Below are positions 27,741 to 36,517 of a stretch of 64,000 bases of DNA, piece after piece. The DNA lies in the NCBI RefSeq assembly GCF_008064635.1, contig NZ_VRYZ01000009.1, positions 124,001 to 188,000 of the forward strand, written 5' to 3'. The DNA is from Parahaliea aestuarii. GTDB lineage: Bacteria; Pseudomonadota; Gammaproteobacteria; Pseudomonadales; Halieaceae. How positions within the stretch are numbered: the stretch's first letter is position 1; every line of letters starts with the position of its first letter. A program made the translations under genes and the position numbers. The notes under the pieces were generated by a model, which saw only the letters and a program-made list of their open reading frames with translations, was not told the DNA's origin and searched no databases.

Positions 27741-28882
27741 CAGTTAACGCCCCTGAAAATACGGTCGGACACGATATCCTCCCGATGAGAGTTTACTTTA
27801 TTCATGATGCCACTAAGTACTTCCTCACTGAGAAGGGTTGGGTGCAAGCCAAGTTCCAGCAAGCCGGTATGAGCAGGGCTATAGTAGTGTTCTTCCATCT
27901 CTTTGCGAGGGTTATCGATGCCTTTCACTTCAACACTAAGTCCCATGCTATTACCCACTTTCTGGACCCAGTCGGCCAGTTGGTTAACGCTGAAAGTCTC
28001 GGTGAACTGATTGTAGATTTTTAGTTCGCCTGTGTTGGCCGGGTTCTCCGCTGCAAGCAATAGGCATTGTAGGGTGTCCTTGATGTTCAAGTAGCCACGT
28101 GTTTGTCCGCCTTTGCCGTAAACTGTAAGTGGGTGCCCTGCCACAGCCTGTACGGCGAAACGATTGAGCACAGTTCCAAATACTTCATCATACGCAAAGC
28201 AAGGAAGTAGCCTGTCGTCATGTTGGTTTTCATCGGTGAAGATGCCATACACAGGCCCTTGCATCAGGTCCGTGACTCGGAGGCCCCAGGTCCGGACATA
28301 GAACCACAGCAAGTCCGTATCCATCACTTTGGTGGTGTGGTACAGGCTGCCCGCCTGCCGCGGGAACAGGAATTTTTGGCTACGTCCTTTATGCTCGATA
28401 TCCAGCCAACCCTCTTCGATATCGATGTTCGGTGTCCCGTATTCTCCCATTGTTCCCAGCTTGATCAGGTGAGCGTCTGGGCAGTGCTCTTTCATTGCCA
28501 GCACGACGTTGCCGGTTGCGCCGATGTTATTGTTCAAAGTCAGGCGCGCCGCATCGGCGTTCAGCATGGAGTACGGCGCGGAAGGCTGTTCGGCATAATG
28601 GATGATTGTGTCGGGCTGGAATTCGGCAAATACCCGGTTGATGAAGCTCCAGTCGCACAGGTCGCCGATATAAACGGGCATATCCTTACCGCAGTGCTCT
28701 TTCCAGATTCTGGTGCGCTCATGCAGGTTGGGCGTGGGGTAAAGAATCTCGTTGTCGGTCTCCCTCGCCAGATTTCTGCGCAGGTAATTGTCCAGAACTG
28801 CAACTTCATGCCCCTTGGCAGAAAAATGCATCGCTGTTGGCCATCCGAGGTAGCCATCACCTCCGAGTACTAGTACACGCAT
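27737..28882 (-). CDS. sqdB: UDP-sulfoquinovose synthase-like enzyme (SQD1/SqdB family)
   Basis: The 381-residue protein follows plant and cyanobacterial SQD1/SqdB along its length. Shared elements are GGDGYLGWPTA (7-17), EQPSAPYSM (98-106), KLGTMGEYGTPNIDIEEG (141-158), the triad Thr144, Tyr181 and Lys185, AVAGHPLTVYGKGGQTRGYL (247-265), YNQFTETFSVNQLA, and NPRKEMEEHYY. The family converts UDP-glucose plus sulfite to UDP-sulfoquinovose in the cytoplasm. It lies between an SDR gene (4-nt overlap) and a CapE-like dehydratase gene (37 nt) in a polysaccharide operon, so the product is more likely a glycan building block than a sulfolipid. Use of sulfite is inferred from family resemblance. Confidence 0.85.
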   Translation of the reverse strand: MRVLVLGGDGYLGWPTAMHFSAKGHEVAVLDNYLRRNLARETDNEILYPTPNLHERTRIWKEHCGKDMPVYIGDLCDWSFINRVFAEFQPDTIIHYAEQPSAPYSMLNADAARLTLNNNIGATGNVVLAMKEHCPDAHLIKLGTMGEYGTPNIDIEEGWLDIEHKGRSQKFLFPRQAGSLYHTTKVMDTDLLWFYVRTWGLRVTDLMQGPVYGIFTDENQHDDRLLPCFAYDEVFGTVLNRFAVQAVAGHPLTVYGKGGQTRGYLNIKDTLQCLLLAAENPANTGELKIYNQFTETFSVNQLADWVQKVGNSMGLSVEVKGIDNPRKEMEEHYYSPAHTGLLELGLHPTLLSEEVLSGIMNKVNSHREDIVSDRIFRGVNW

Positions 28883-28919
28883 ATTCTTTTCTCCTGTAAA
28901 AATTCGGTGTAACTTCCAA

Positions 28920-29948
28920 TTAAATGATGTCGTGCTTGAGCAGATAGCTCTTTAGCGTTTCGGGAGTCAGTAACTCTTCTTCGGAGGACTTGTAGGGCTT
29001 AAGAACGGGTGCATCTTTCATGCCCTGGTATACATACTCTACTGGATACAGGTCGCGGAAGGCCGGCAGAACAACGAAGTAGTCTTCTGTTTCAATTGCA
29101 CGCGATGTTTCCTCTTCGCTCATGAGTTCTTCGTACAATTTTTCTCCTGGTTTTACACCGATCTCATGAATTTTTGTACGTTTATCGGCATCAACTTCGC
29201 CCGCGAGTACATCGATCATTACCTGTCCCAGGTCTTCAATGCGGATAACCGGCATTTTGGTGATGAATACTTCACCGCCTTTGGCGAGAGCGGAGGACTC
29301 GATGACCAGATCGGCGGCTTCACTAATAGTCATAACGAAGCGCGTCATTTCGCGGCTGGTGAGAGTAATATCTTTTCCGTTCAGGATCTGATTTTTGAAG
29401 ATGGGTACTACTGACCCGCGGGAGCCGAGGACATTGCCAAATCGGGTGGATGTGAAAACTGTGCCTTTGTTCTCACGGGAATTATTTGCAGCGGTCACCA
29501 GGCGCTCCCCCATCAGCTTGGAGGTCCCCATCACGTTGGTAGGATTAACTGCTTTATCAGAGCTGGTGAAGATGAAGCGCTCTATTTCGCAGCGCTGAGC
29601 GGCTCGAATCAGGTTCTGTAGGCCGTCGATATTGGTTTGTACGGCTTCAGCGGGCGATTTTTCGCAAATGCCTACGTGTTTAAGGGCTGCCGTATGAAAA
29701 ATAATGTCTACTCCATGGCACACCTCGCGGATGCCCCGATAGTCCCTTAGATCACGAAGGAAAAAATGTGCTCGTTCACTGCCATATTCTTGTTCGACAA
29801 AGAAAAGTTCGGATTCGTTATTGTCGATGCCGACAAATTCCTTAAGGTCGCCAAACTGTCCACTGATGAGTTTGTCGGTGATGGCTCTGCCAACGGTTCC
29901 GCAAACGCCGGTGACAAGTACTCGCTTGCCTTTCAGGAAATCTGTCAT
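28920..29948 (-). CDS. Polysaccharide biosynthesis SDR, UDP-GlcNAc dehydratase-like (CapE/CapD branch)
   Basis: The 342-residue SDR has VLVTGVCGTVGRAI (residues 10-23), FHTAALKHVGICE, SSDKAVNPTNVMGTSK (129-144) with Asp131, Lys132 and Met140, and KPGEKLYEELMSEEE near the C-terminus. Those features place it in the Polysacc_synt_2 family, in the branch with Met instead of the catalytic Tyr. It probably dehydrates or epimerizes a UDP-HexNAc. It is a divergent paralogue of the enzyme at 15592-16656, so the locus may make two related amino sugars. It overlaps the GT2 gene upstream by 4 nt. Confidence 0.8.
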   Translation of the reverse strand: MTDFLKGKRVLVTGVCGTVGRAITDKLISGQFGDLKEFVGIDNNESELFFVEQEYGSERAHFFLRDLRDYRGIREVCHGVDIIFHTAALKHVGICEKSPAEAVQTNIDGLQNLIRAAQRCEIERFIFTSSDKAVNPTNVMGTSKLMGERLVTAANNSRENKGTVFTSTRFGNVLGSRGSVVPIFKNQILNGKDITLTSREMTRFVMTISEAADLVIESSALAKGGEVFITKMPVIRIEDLGQVMIDVLAGEVDADKRTKIHEIGVKPGEKLYEELMSEEETSRAIETEDYFVVLPAFRDLYPVEYVYQGMKDAPVLKPYKSSEEELLTPETLKSYLLKHDII

Positions 29949-31633
29949 TGGGTATTCACTTTCTCTGGGTTTGATGGCGTCGCCCCAGCGGGTGGGGTGC
30001 GACGTTTCGGGTTTCGGGTGCGTGCCACGCGTTCACTGGCCTTGGCCGGAGTACGGTAGAGGGAGGTAACGACGGGAACTGCCAGGAATTGAGTTTTGCT
30101 GGCATAGCGCAGCCAAAGGTCCCAATCTTCCAGGTACTGCTTCTCAGGGTCGAATCCACCGAGCTCTTCATACAATGAGCGCTCAAAGATTACTGTTTGT
30201 ATTGGAAAGAGGTTGTCTCGTTCCAGATTTTCTCTTGAGTAATTGCGTAGCATCATCTTGGGGAGGCAATAGAAAACTTCTTCATATTGTCCCGGTGTAT
30301 CGTCAATCCGGGTATGTACTTCAAATGCCAGACCATATGCCGCTTTGGTTCCGGGCGAGGCTAGCAGGTGGCGTATTAAAAGCTCCACGTGGGCGGGATA
30401 GAGGAGGTCGTCGTCATCAAGGAACATCAGGAATTGCCCACTGGCGCTCGCCAGCCCGTGGTTCCCTGTCTTGGACTTTCCCTGCTTTCCCTTGGCCAGA
30501 TAGGTTAAAAAGCGACTATCCACCAGCTTTTTGTTGAGCTCTCCGATTAGGTGACTGTGGCTGGGTTCACCGTCCTCGGCAATAATAATTTCCAGATTTG
30601 GATAACTTTGATTCAGTGCCGATTGAGCACTTTCTTGCAACCAAGCCCCCCTGCCTGGGAATGTTCGGATGATAACAGAAACCAGGGGCAGTTTAATCGT
30701 CGGCGGGTTGCCGATAGCGGGAGCGTCGCTGTTGCCCAGCTCGAATGGTGAAAAGGGCCTGAGTCGCACTTGCGTGGCTTTTGGGGTGGCTGTCGGTTTG
30801 GGCCCCTTCTCAGCGGAGAGGGACGAGTAGTACTCGGTGGCCCATGGAGTTCGATTCACCAGTGACCGGCCGTTGGTATGGTATTGCTCACTTAAGGACG
30901 CCAGCCAATCAGTGGGGTGATCGCGATGGCCCGACAAGAGATTGAGAGTTGCGGGCGCTGGCCGCCGAAAGGCAACGCAATCACCGCGCGAATGGGCAAT
31001 CCTGAGTGTTACCGGATCAATATAGTCTGGTCGCTCTCCCAGGGTGGGGCAATACTCCCACCAAACGGTGTCCTCTGTATCGGTGGCACTGTCGGTTAGC
31101 GCCCGCTTGATCAGGGCAGGTTCAGGCGCAATATTGTCTGACACAACTAACAAGAGTGGCGCTGAGCCGCTTGCGACTGCTTGCTCGATATTTGGGGCCT
31201 GATGCACCTTTGTCTCGAGGAGAGACCCAGGTGCTCTGAACGATGTGCTCTCGCAGGACGTTCCCGCGCTTGCGGTAATCTGCCACACATGGAATGCACA
31301 GCTGCCCCCTTGGACGCGTTCCAGGCAGGCCAGAGTAGGGCCAACCTCTGCGCTGGTGTTTACCTTGTTTGTGTAAACGATGATGTCCATCGAGTCTGGC
31401 AGCTCACCCGCGGCTCGGCGAGGCGATAGGCCGATACCTCGTCCGCCGGCGAGTTGATGGATTAGCTTCATCTGTTTTCTGCTGGAACCCAGACCTGCTT
31501 TGGCGGCAAGGTAGCGGCGAACTGCCCAGTCAAGCTCCGCAATTGCGGGGATGGACGTAACTCCAAAATACGCGGCATAAAGGCCCGACTTCAGCTTGTC
31601 GAGCCACCGTTCTGTGACGCTCCCGAGCTTCAT
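29945..31633 (-). CDS. GT2 family glycosyltransferase with N-terminal extension
   Basis: The 562-residue protein has a GT2 domain in its second half (VSVIIRTFPGRGAWLQ, IIAEDGEPSHS, MFLDDDDLLYPAH with the metal-binding DDDD, then DWDLWLRYA). The first ~300 residues, including SMDIIVYTNKVNT, are of unknown role. I start it at the ATG at 31633: it overlaps the upstream stop by 1 nt (TAATG) and has GGGGA 7 nt before it. A start at 31696 would add 21 residues inside the upstream gene. It probably adds one sugar in the cytoplasm. Confidence 0.8.
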   Translation of the reverse strand: MKLGSVTERWLDKLKSGLYAAYFGVTSIPAIAELDWAVRRYLAAKAGLGSSRKQMKLIHQLAGGRGIGLSPRRAAGELPDSMDIIVYTNKVNTSAEVGPTLACLERVQGGSCAFHVWQITASAGTSCESTSFRAPGSLLETKVHQAPNIEQAVASGSAPLLLVVSDNIAPEPALIKRALTDSATDTEDTVWWEYCPTLGERPDYIDPVTLRIAHSRGDCVAFRRPAPATLNLLSGHRDHPTDWLASLSEQYHTNGRSLVNRTPWATEYYSSLSAEKGPKPTATPKATQVRLRPFSPFELGNSDAPAIGNPPTIKLPLVSVIIRTFPGRGAWLQESAQSALNQSYPNLEIIIAEDGEPSHSHLIGELNKKLVDSRFLTYLAKGKQGKSKTGNHGLASASGQFLMFLDDDDLLYPAHVELLIRHLLASPGTKAAYGLAFEVHTRIDDTPGQYEEVFYCLPKMMLRNYSRENLERDNLFPIQTVIFERSLYEELGGFDPEKQYLEDWDLWLRYASKTQFLAVPVVTSLYRTPAKASERVARTRNPKRRTPPAGATPSNPEKVNTQ

Positions 31634-34209
31634 TATTGATCCCCACGATAGTTCACAATAATCGCCTCGCCGCCGGCGACTGCTTGCGCCTGCCATCCGC
31701 TATGGAATGAAGGGCCCATGGTGGAAATTATGTGGCTCGACGCCTTTCTAACTTCTCCCGGTTCCAGCTTAAACGCATCGATATAAAGCACTTGGTTGTC
31801 GGGTCCACTGCTCAGTTCTGCTACCGGCTGTTCAAACACCGCCGTAGGATGCGGCAGCATCCAGTACTTACCCCTCATCACTTTGAAGTGCAGGTTCCGC
31901 TCTGCACCGGTCAGAATCAGGGGTTGATCAGTGTCTGGCTGCAGCATCGACTTTGCTGCTTCAGCGATTTCGCCCAGTTGCACGTCAAAGTCGATGTCGA
32001 GTGCCTCAGGTCTGTCTGAATGCGTGTAGTAATCGACGGTGCGCGCCGTCTGCCGCGTACTGGTGGTGAGCCAGCGCACGTCGACGAGTGTCCAGGTAAC
32101 GATTATTAGCGCCAGGGCCTGCGTCATCCGCTGGTTAGGGCGGGGGATGATACACAGGAGAAGCGCCACCAGTAGCCAGATGCCGGCCAGCACTGTGAGG
32201 GGGAGCCGCTGCTCCCGCGCGCCACCGGAAAGCCAGTGGGCGGATTTCTGGCTCCACAACTCCAGTTCGGTCCACTCCGACCAGACCAGCTTGAGGCTGT
32301 TCTCGAGTGAGCTGGGCTTAAGCACCAAGCGCCGGAGGCCCGCGCTGCCGTCTTGCTGGTCATCGTGAAGTACCAGGCCAACCTCTGTAATTGTGCCTGT
32401 CCACTCTGGCTCTCTAGAAAGATCAATGGTATGTGGCCCTGCGTAACCAATATTAGCGGTATTGACGTTTTCCCGATTGCCGGCAGTCCTCCAGAAAAAA
32501 CCCGCCGGGCTGATGCTTGTGCCAGTGGTTGTGACGCTCAGTGTGGTGAGCTCAGCACTGTCTACTGCGATAGGCCCGCTTGAGAGTATGGCTATGCCGC
32601 CTTGGTAGCTAGTTACGGTGAGTCCTCCATCGTCGCTGGTTGTACTTCCAACCGGGGTTCTGATGCGAGAAGTCAGGTCGAGAGCTGTCCCATCCGTTGC
32701 TGGGTGGTCCCAGGCCAGGTAGGTGAGAAAGGCGGCGCCGCAAAGTAAGCTTGCTCCTGCAGCGGTTATCAAGGTAGTGCGTGCATCTATTTTGGGCTGG
32801 AGTGCTTCACCCTTTGTCAGGCGCCGGACGGAAAGTAGCAATGCATAAACGAGCGCGGGGGCAAAATGCAGGGGCAGCCGGTTGATGGCGGTGCCGTCTT
32901 CCGCCCAACGTCCGTGCTGGGTGAAACCAAATATCAGGGCCTGTGTGGCAAAGAGCAGAACGAAAAAGCCCAGTAGTGCCCGCCAGCAGCCGTCTCTCGA
33001 GCCTTTTAGGAGCGTGGCAGCGCTAATGGCCACCAGGGGCCACAGAATATTCCAGCTTCCCTGCAGGAAAAAGGCGTCGATGTAGTCATCCCACACTGCA
33101 AATTGCTGAATGGGGATGGTGCCAAGCACCGGCAGGTACAGAAGCTTACCGTCAAAGCCGAAGACCCCCAGGCCGGGAATGGACCAGTGCAAGTGGAAGC
33201 GCCATAGCACTAACGCGAGGGCGGATCCACACGCGGCGCCGACTAGAGCCGTGCGCCAGAAGCTGCCGGCAAAAGCCAGGGCCAGGGCGCCGATGAACCA
33301 GACAGCGCCCTCGTTCTTAACGCCCATCGCCAGTGCGCACATCAAGATGCCTAGCCAGAGTGAGGATCGGTCATGATCACTGATGCCTCGCAGCAGGGCG
33401 ACAAAGCCAAGTCCGACATAGCCTGCCATCCAGATGTCCGCCTGCCCGGCCAGGGCAACGTGAGTGCCCCAAAGTGGAATGGAGACAAGCAGGTAGATGC
33501 CTGCAAGCGCGCCCAATTCACGAAAGCCGGAGGACTTTATCTGGCCATACAGGCCTGCCAGGGTCGCGAGAGCGGCGCAAAAAACCGGCAGGTTGACCAG
33601 GGTTTCGCTCCAGCTGCCCATACTGATAGCGGCCCACAGGGCAATAACTGATGCCAGTGTCGGATAACTGTGGCCCGGCATGTTGTAGTTGATAACACCG
33701 GTCTGCAGCCACTCGTTCGGCGGTGCCATGGGTAGGAGCTGGCCGCTGAGGAACCAGGCCTTGGCCCGGTACATCCAGGTTTGCCAGGCATCCCAGGGAT
33801 AGATGGGGCGATACTGGTTTTCCAGCAGCAGCGGGATCAGGTGCAGCGCGGTGAGCCCAAGCAGGCCGATGCAAATAACCCGGTAACGGGTTGATGCCGG
33901 GAGAGAAACGGGGGTTGGCGCCGGGGCCTTAATACGGTATTGCAACGCGGCGAGGACGGTGCCGGTAAGGCTTAGGATCAGTAGCGTGCCGACAATGGCT
34001 GCAAACGAGATGTTGCCCTGAACTGCGCTACTGAGGTGGACCAGACCCTGCACAAGGCTGCAGCCAATAAAATAGCCGTAACCGGCGCGTAGCAGCAATT
34101 CATGGGGCGCCGGCCTGGCGGAGGCTCGTACCTGGGCAATGATCTGCAGCCAAATAAAGCCTGTGTACCAAGGGACGAGGATGCCGAGCCCCAAAAAGAA
34201 TAATGCCAT
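31633..34209 (-). CDS. Large integral-membrane glycosyltransferase (GT-C fold-like)
   Basis: The 858-residue protein has a dozen or more hydrophobic segments in its first ~530 residues, then a long soluble domain, then two more spans near the end (about 690-740). After the early spans an acidic first loop (IYPWDAWQTWMYRAKAW) resembles the metal-binding Asp loop of GT-C enzymes of the ArnT/PMT type, which use polyprenyl-phosphate sugars on the periplasmic side. Nearby GT2 (DPM-like) and DUF2304 genes, which often make and handle such donors, support the idea. There is no match to a named enzyme. Confidence 0.6.
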   Translation of the reverse strand: MALFFLGLGILVPWYTGFIWLQIIAQVRASARPAPHELLLRAGYGYFIGCSLVQGLVHLSSAVQGNISFAAIVGTLLILSLTGTVLAALQYRIKAPAPTPVSLPASTRYRVICIGLLGLTALHLIPLLLENQYRPIYPWDAWQTWMYRAKAWFLSGQLLPMAPPNEWLQTGVINYNMPGHSYPTLASVIALWAAISMGSWSETLVNLPVFCAALATLAGLYGQIKSSGFRELGALAGIYLLVSIPLWGTHVALAGQADIWMAGYVGLGFVALLRGISDHDRSSLWLGILMCALAMGVKNEGAVWFIGALALAFAGSFWRTALVGAACGSALALVLWRFHLHWSIPGLGVFGFDGKLLYLPVLGTIPIQQFAVWDDYIDAFFLQGSWNILWPLVAISAATLLKGSRDGCWRALLGFFVLLFATQALIFGFTQHGRWAEDGTAINRLPLHFAPALVYALLLSVRRLTKGEALQPKIDARTTLITAAGASLLCGAAFLTYLAWDHPATDGTALDLTSRIRTPVGSTTSDDGGLTVTSYQGGIAILSSGPIAVDSAELTTLSVTTTGTSISPAGFFWRTAGNRENVNTANIGYAGPHTIDLSREPEWTGTITEVGLVLHDDQQDGSAGLRRLVLKPSSLENSLKLVWSEWTELELWSQKSAHWLSGGAREQRLPLTVLAGIWLLVALLLCIIPRPNQRMTQALALIIVTWTLVDVRWLTTSTRQTARTVDYYTHSDRPEALDIDFDVQLGEIAEAAKSMLQPDTDQPLILTGAERNLHFKVMRGKYWMLPHPTAVFEQPVAELSSGPDNQVLYIDAFKLEPGEVRKASSHIISTMGPSFHSGWQAQAVAGGEAIIVNYRGDQ

Positions 34210-34245
34210 CCCTGCCTGCCCTGTGTTGCTCGATGGTGCCTGGTA

Positions 34246-34608
34246 TTACCGCGTCTTGCCCTGCGCGGTGCTTTTCTGCTGTTGACGCAGCTCCGCTTCC
34301 AGCATGGCGACCCTCTGAATCATCCGTTGGTTGCGCGCTTCAATTCTCGAGCGTTCTATATCCATCAACAGTATTTTTATCACCAGTATGGCCACGGCAA
34401 GGGTGAGCGCAAGTATCGGGGGATATGACACTCCCGCAGCGCGAGCGACAATATCGATGACTTTCGGGAACAGGCCGATGACGGCGAAGCCGGCGGCCAC
34501 CAGAATCCAGCCCAGGCCGTGGGTGACATGCAGGCGGTCCCTTCTTATCAGCAGAACGATAATAAAGGCTACGCCTATTCCGATGGTGGCTGTAACGATG
34601 GCTAGCAT
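34246..34608 (-). CDS. DUF2304 family membrane protein
   Basis: A 120-residue protein with three hydrophobic segments (about 3-20, 30-48, 62-85) and a basic, glutamine-rich tail with a short coiled coil (RNQRMIQRVAMLEAEL). The layout matches DUF2304 proteins, which usually sit beside DPM-like GT2 genes in cell-envelope loci; their function is not established. I chose the ATG at 34608 because it gives the family-length protein and overlaps the GT2 gene by 7 nt; a longer reading would add 43 non-family residues. Confidence 0.75.
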   Translation of the reverse strand: MLAIVTATIGIGVAFIIVLLIRRDRLHVTHGLGWILVAAGFAVIGLFPKVIDIVARAAGVSYPPILALTLAVAILVIKILLMDIERSRIEARNQRMIQRVAMLEAELRQQQKSTAQGKTR

Positions 34609-35339
34609 GGTTTGGTGGCTCTCTTCCCCGTGAGCATTGTGCGTTTGGTCAGGCCAAGCAACAAGGTGCAGCACATATAGTAGGCGACAATCAGCCATGA
34701 GTGAAAAACCCGGGACTTGCCTTCTTCCCGGGCGCACATCTCAACGGACACGTCACGGATGCGCAGTCCCTCGTGTTGCAGTAGAAGGAGAACTCCGATG
34801 TCCTGGTAGTCGAGAAGTGTGGCGCGCCAGCCGGCCAGGGCCCCTATGGCCTGGCGGTTGTAGGCCCTGAAGCCCGAGGTGACGTCTTCCAGCGCCAGCC
34901 CGGAGGTGCTTTTCATAAGGACCCATGCAATCCGGCGCAGCAGTGAGCCTCGCTCGGTGCAGGCGCCGATAGCGACATCGGCCTCGTTATTCCGCACCGG
35001 CGCCAGGATTTGGTCGATGGTCTGGGCCAGATGCTGGCCATCGGCATCCATGGTCACCGCAATCTCATAGCCCTTGCGCAGCGCATAGCGCAAGCCGGTC
35101 TGCATTGCACCCCAGGCCCCCAGTTGAGCGGGCAGGGGAATGACGGTGGCGCCGGCGGCTTCGGCCACGGCAACGGTATTATCCGTGCTGGCGTCGTCGA
35201 TAACGACAACAGCCAGTCCGGTGTGGCTACGTACATTCTCCACTACACGGCCGACGCAGGCGGCCTCATTGAACGCTGGAATCAGAACTACAGTGTCGCT
35301 GGCGCCGGCAACGGAAGAAGGGGTTGAGACGTTAGACAT
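34602..35339 (-). CDS. GT2 family polyprenyl-phosphate glycosyltransferase-like (DPM1-like)
   Basis: The 245-residue protein is a compact GT2 enzyme: VVLIPAFNEAACVGRV, VVVIDDASTDNT, a GAWGAMQTGLRYAL helix, VTMDADGQH (metal-binding DAD), and SGFRAYNR. This pattern belongs to dolichyl/undecaprenyl-phosphate mannose or glucose synthases. It probably loads a sugar onto undecaprenyl phosphate for the GT-C protein encoded two genes downstream. The ATG at 35339 overlaps the GT4 stop by 8 nt. A start at 35498 would add 53 atypical residues inside that gene. Confidence 0.82.
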   Translation of the reverse strand: MSNVSTPSSVAGASDTVVLIPAFNEAACVGRVVENVRSHTGLAVVVIDDASTDNTVAVAEAAGATVIPLPAQLGAWGAMQTGLRYALRKGYEIAVTMDADGQHLAQTIDQILAPVRNNEADVAIGACTERGSLLRRIAWVLMKSTSGLALEDVTSGFRAYNRQAIGALAGWRATLLDYQDIGVLLLLQHEGLRIRDVSVEMCAREEGKSRVFHSWLIVAYYMCCTLLLGLTKRTMLTGKRATKPC

Positions 35340-36504
35340 TGCCTGGATTGCGCTCGCTGAGTATGCCGGTGAACTCAGCCAGCAACGCTGCAGCTGACTG
35401 GTCGATATGGAACAACTGGTCGAAGCGCTTTCTGCCTGCCAGCCCGAGGCGCCGGATTTTATCACGGTCGGCGGCCAGGTTCCGCAGTTGTCCGGCAAGG
35501 TCGTCAGCGTTGCCGGGCTCGCAGAGCTCTCCGGTTTCCCCGGCTGTCACCACCCAGCTCATGCCCGAGCCGGGTACCTTGCTGGCAACTGTGGCTTTGC
35601 GGAAGTACATGGCTTCCAGCAGCACCAGGCCGAAGGCTTCACTGCGCTCGATGGATGGCAGGCAGACCAGGTCACAGGCGCCCAGCAGGCTTTGCAGCTC
35701 TTCCCCGCTCACCTCACTGTGGAAGGTGACGCGTTCCTCGACGCCCAGCTCCCTCGCCAGGTCCTGCAGCGAGCCCGCCAGCTCTCCACTGCCGACCAGG
35801 TCAACGCGCACCTCTTCCACTGTGCTGGCGGCGCGCAGCAGGAATTCGAAGCCCTTGTAGTAGGTTAGCCTGCCGACCGCGAGCACTTTCAGTGCCGGGC
35901 CGTTATGGTCGTCACCAGCTTCCGGTGGTTCGCCGAGATAGGTGGGGTCAATGCCCAGTGGTACAACGCCGCATTTATTGCGGAAGGGTGCCAGCGGCGC
36001 ACTACTCTCCAGGTAGGACGGGGAGGTTGTGATGACGCGGGTCGCGCCTCTGAGCAGGGCCGTTTCAAAGGGCCGGTAAAGGCGGTAGAAAAGGCGCAAG
36101 GCAGTCTTGTGTTCGCTTAGGGGAACATCCGAGTGCCAGTGAATAGTCCAGCCGAGTCGCCGGGCGGCGGGAATGAATAGCACCCAGAATGCCGACACAT
36201 TGGGTAAGTGAAGGTGTAGTAGATCGGGCTGATAGGTTTTTAGCAGTCGTCGGAGGTGCAGGGGGAATGTGGGGCTGAGCGGTGTAAAAAGAACTCGAAG
36301 CCACACAGCGACGCGGGTGATGTGGAGCGCCTGGCCTTTGGTGGCGATGGCTTCTGTTTCGCTGTGCAAGCCGAGGCTCGACTGGTGTACCAAGGCGTGA
36401 TTGCCTACGCCGAGCCGGCCCAGTGCGGCCATGATGTCGCGCAGATAGGTTTCCATCCCCCCCCTATGCGGCGGAAAATACTTGCCGATGTGGAGTACAC
36501 GCAT
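35332..36504 (-). CDS. GT4 family glycosyltransferase
   Basis: The 390-residue protein is a clear GT4 enzyme: MRVLHIGKYFPPHRGGMETYL at the start, a DLLHLHLP segment, VVPLGIDPTYL, LAVGRLTYYKGFEFLL, and ERSEAFGLVLLEAMYFRKATVAS with the catalytic Glu. It probably uses a GDP- or UDP-sugar with retention. The ATG at 36504 matches the usual family N-terminus and has AGG 8 nt upstream; an ATG at 36525 would add seven residues. It follows pdxA by 13 nt and begins the minus-strand glycan run. Confidence 0.85.
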   Translation of the reverse strand: MRVLHIGKYFPPHRGGMETYLRDIMAALGRLGVGNHALVHQSSLGLHSETEAIATKGQALHITRVAVWLRVLFTPLSPTFPLHLRRLLKTYQPDLLHLHLPNVSAFWVLFIPAARRLGWTIHWHSDVPLSEHKTALRLFYRLYRPFETALLRGATRVITTSPSYLESSAPLAPFRNKCGVVPLGIDPTYLGEPPEAGDDHNGPALKVLAVGRLTYYKGFEFLLRAASTVEEVRVDLVGSGELAGSLQDLARELGVEERVTFHSEVSGEELQSLLGACDLVCLPSIERSEAFGLVLLEAMYFRKATVASKVPGSGMSWVVTAGETGELCEPGNADDLAGQLRNLAADRDKIRRLGLAGRKRFDQLFHIDQSAAALLAEFTGILSERNPGNV

Positions 36505-36517
36505 CGGGCGTGCCTGG

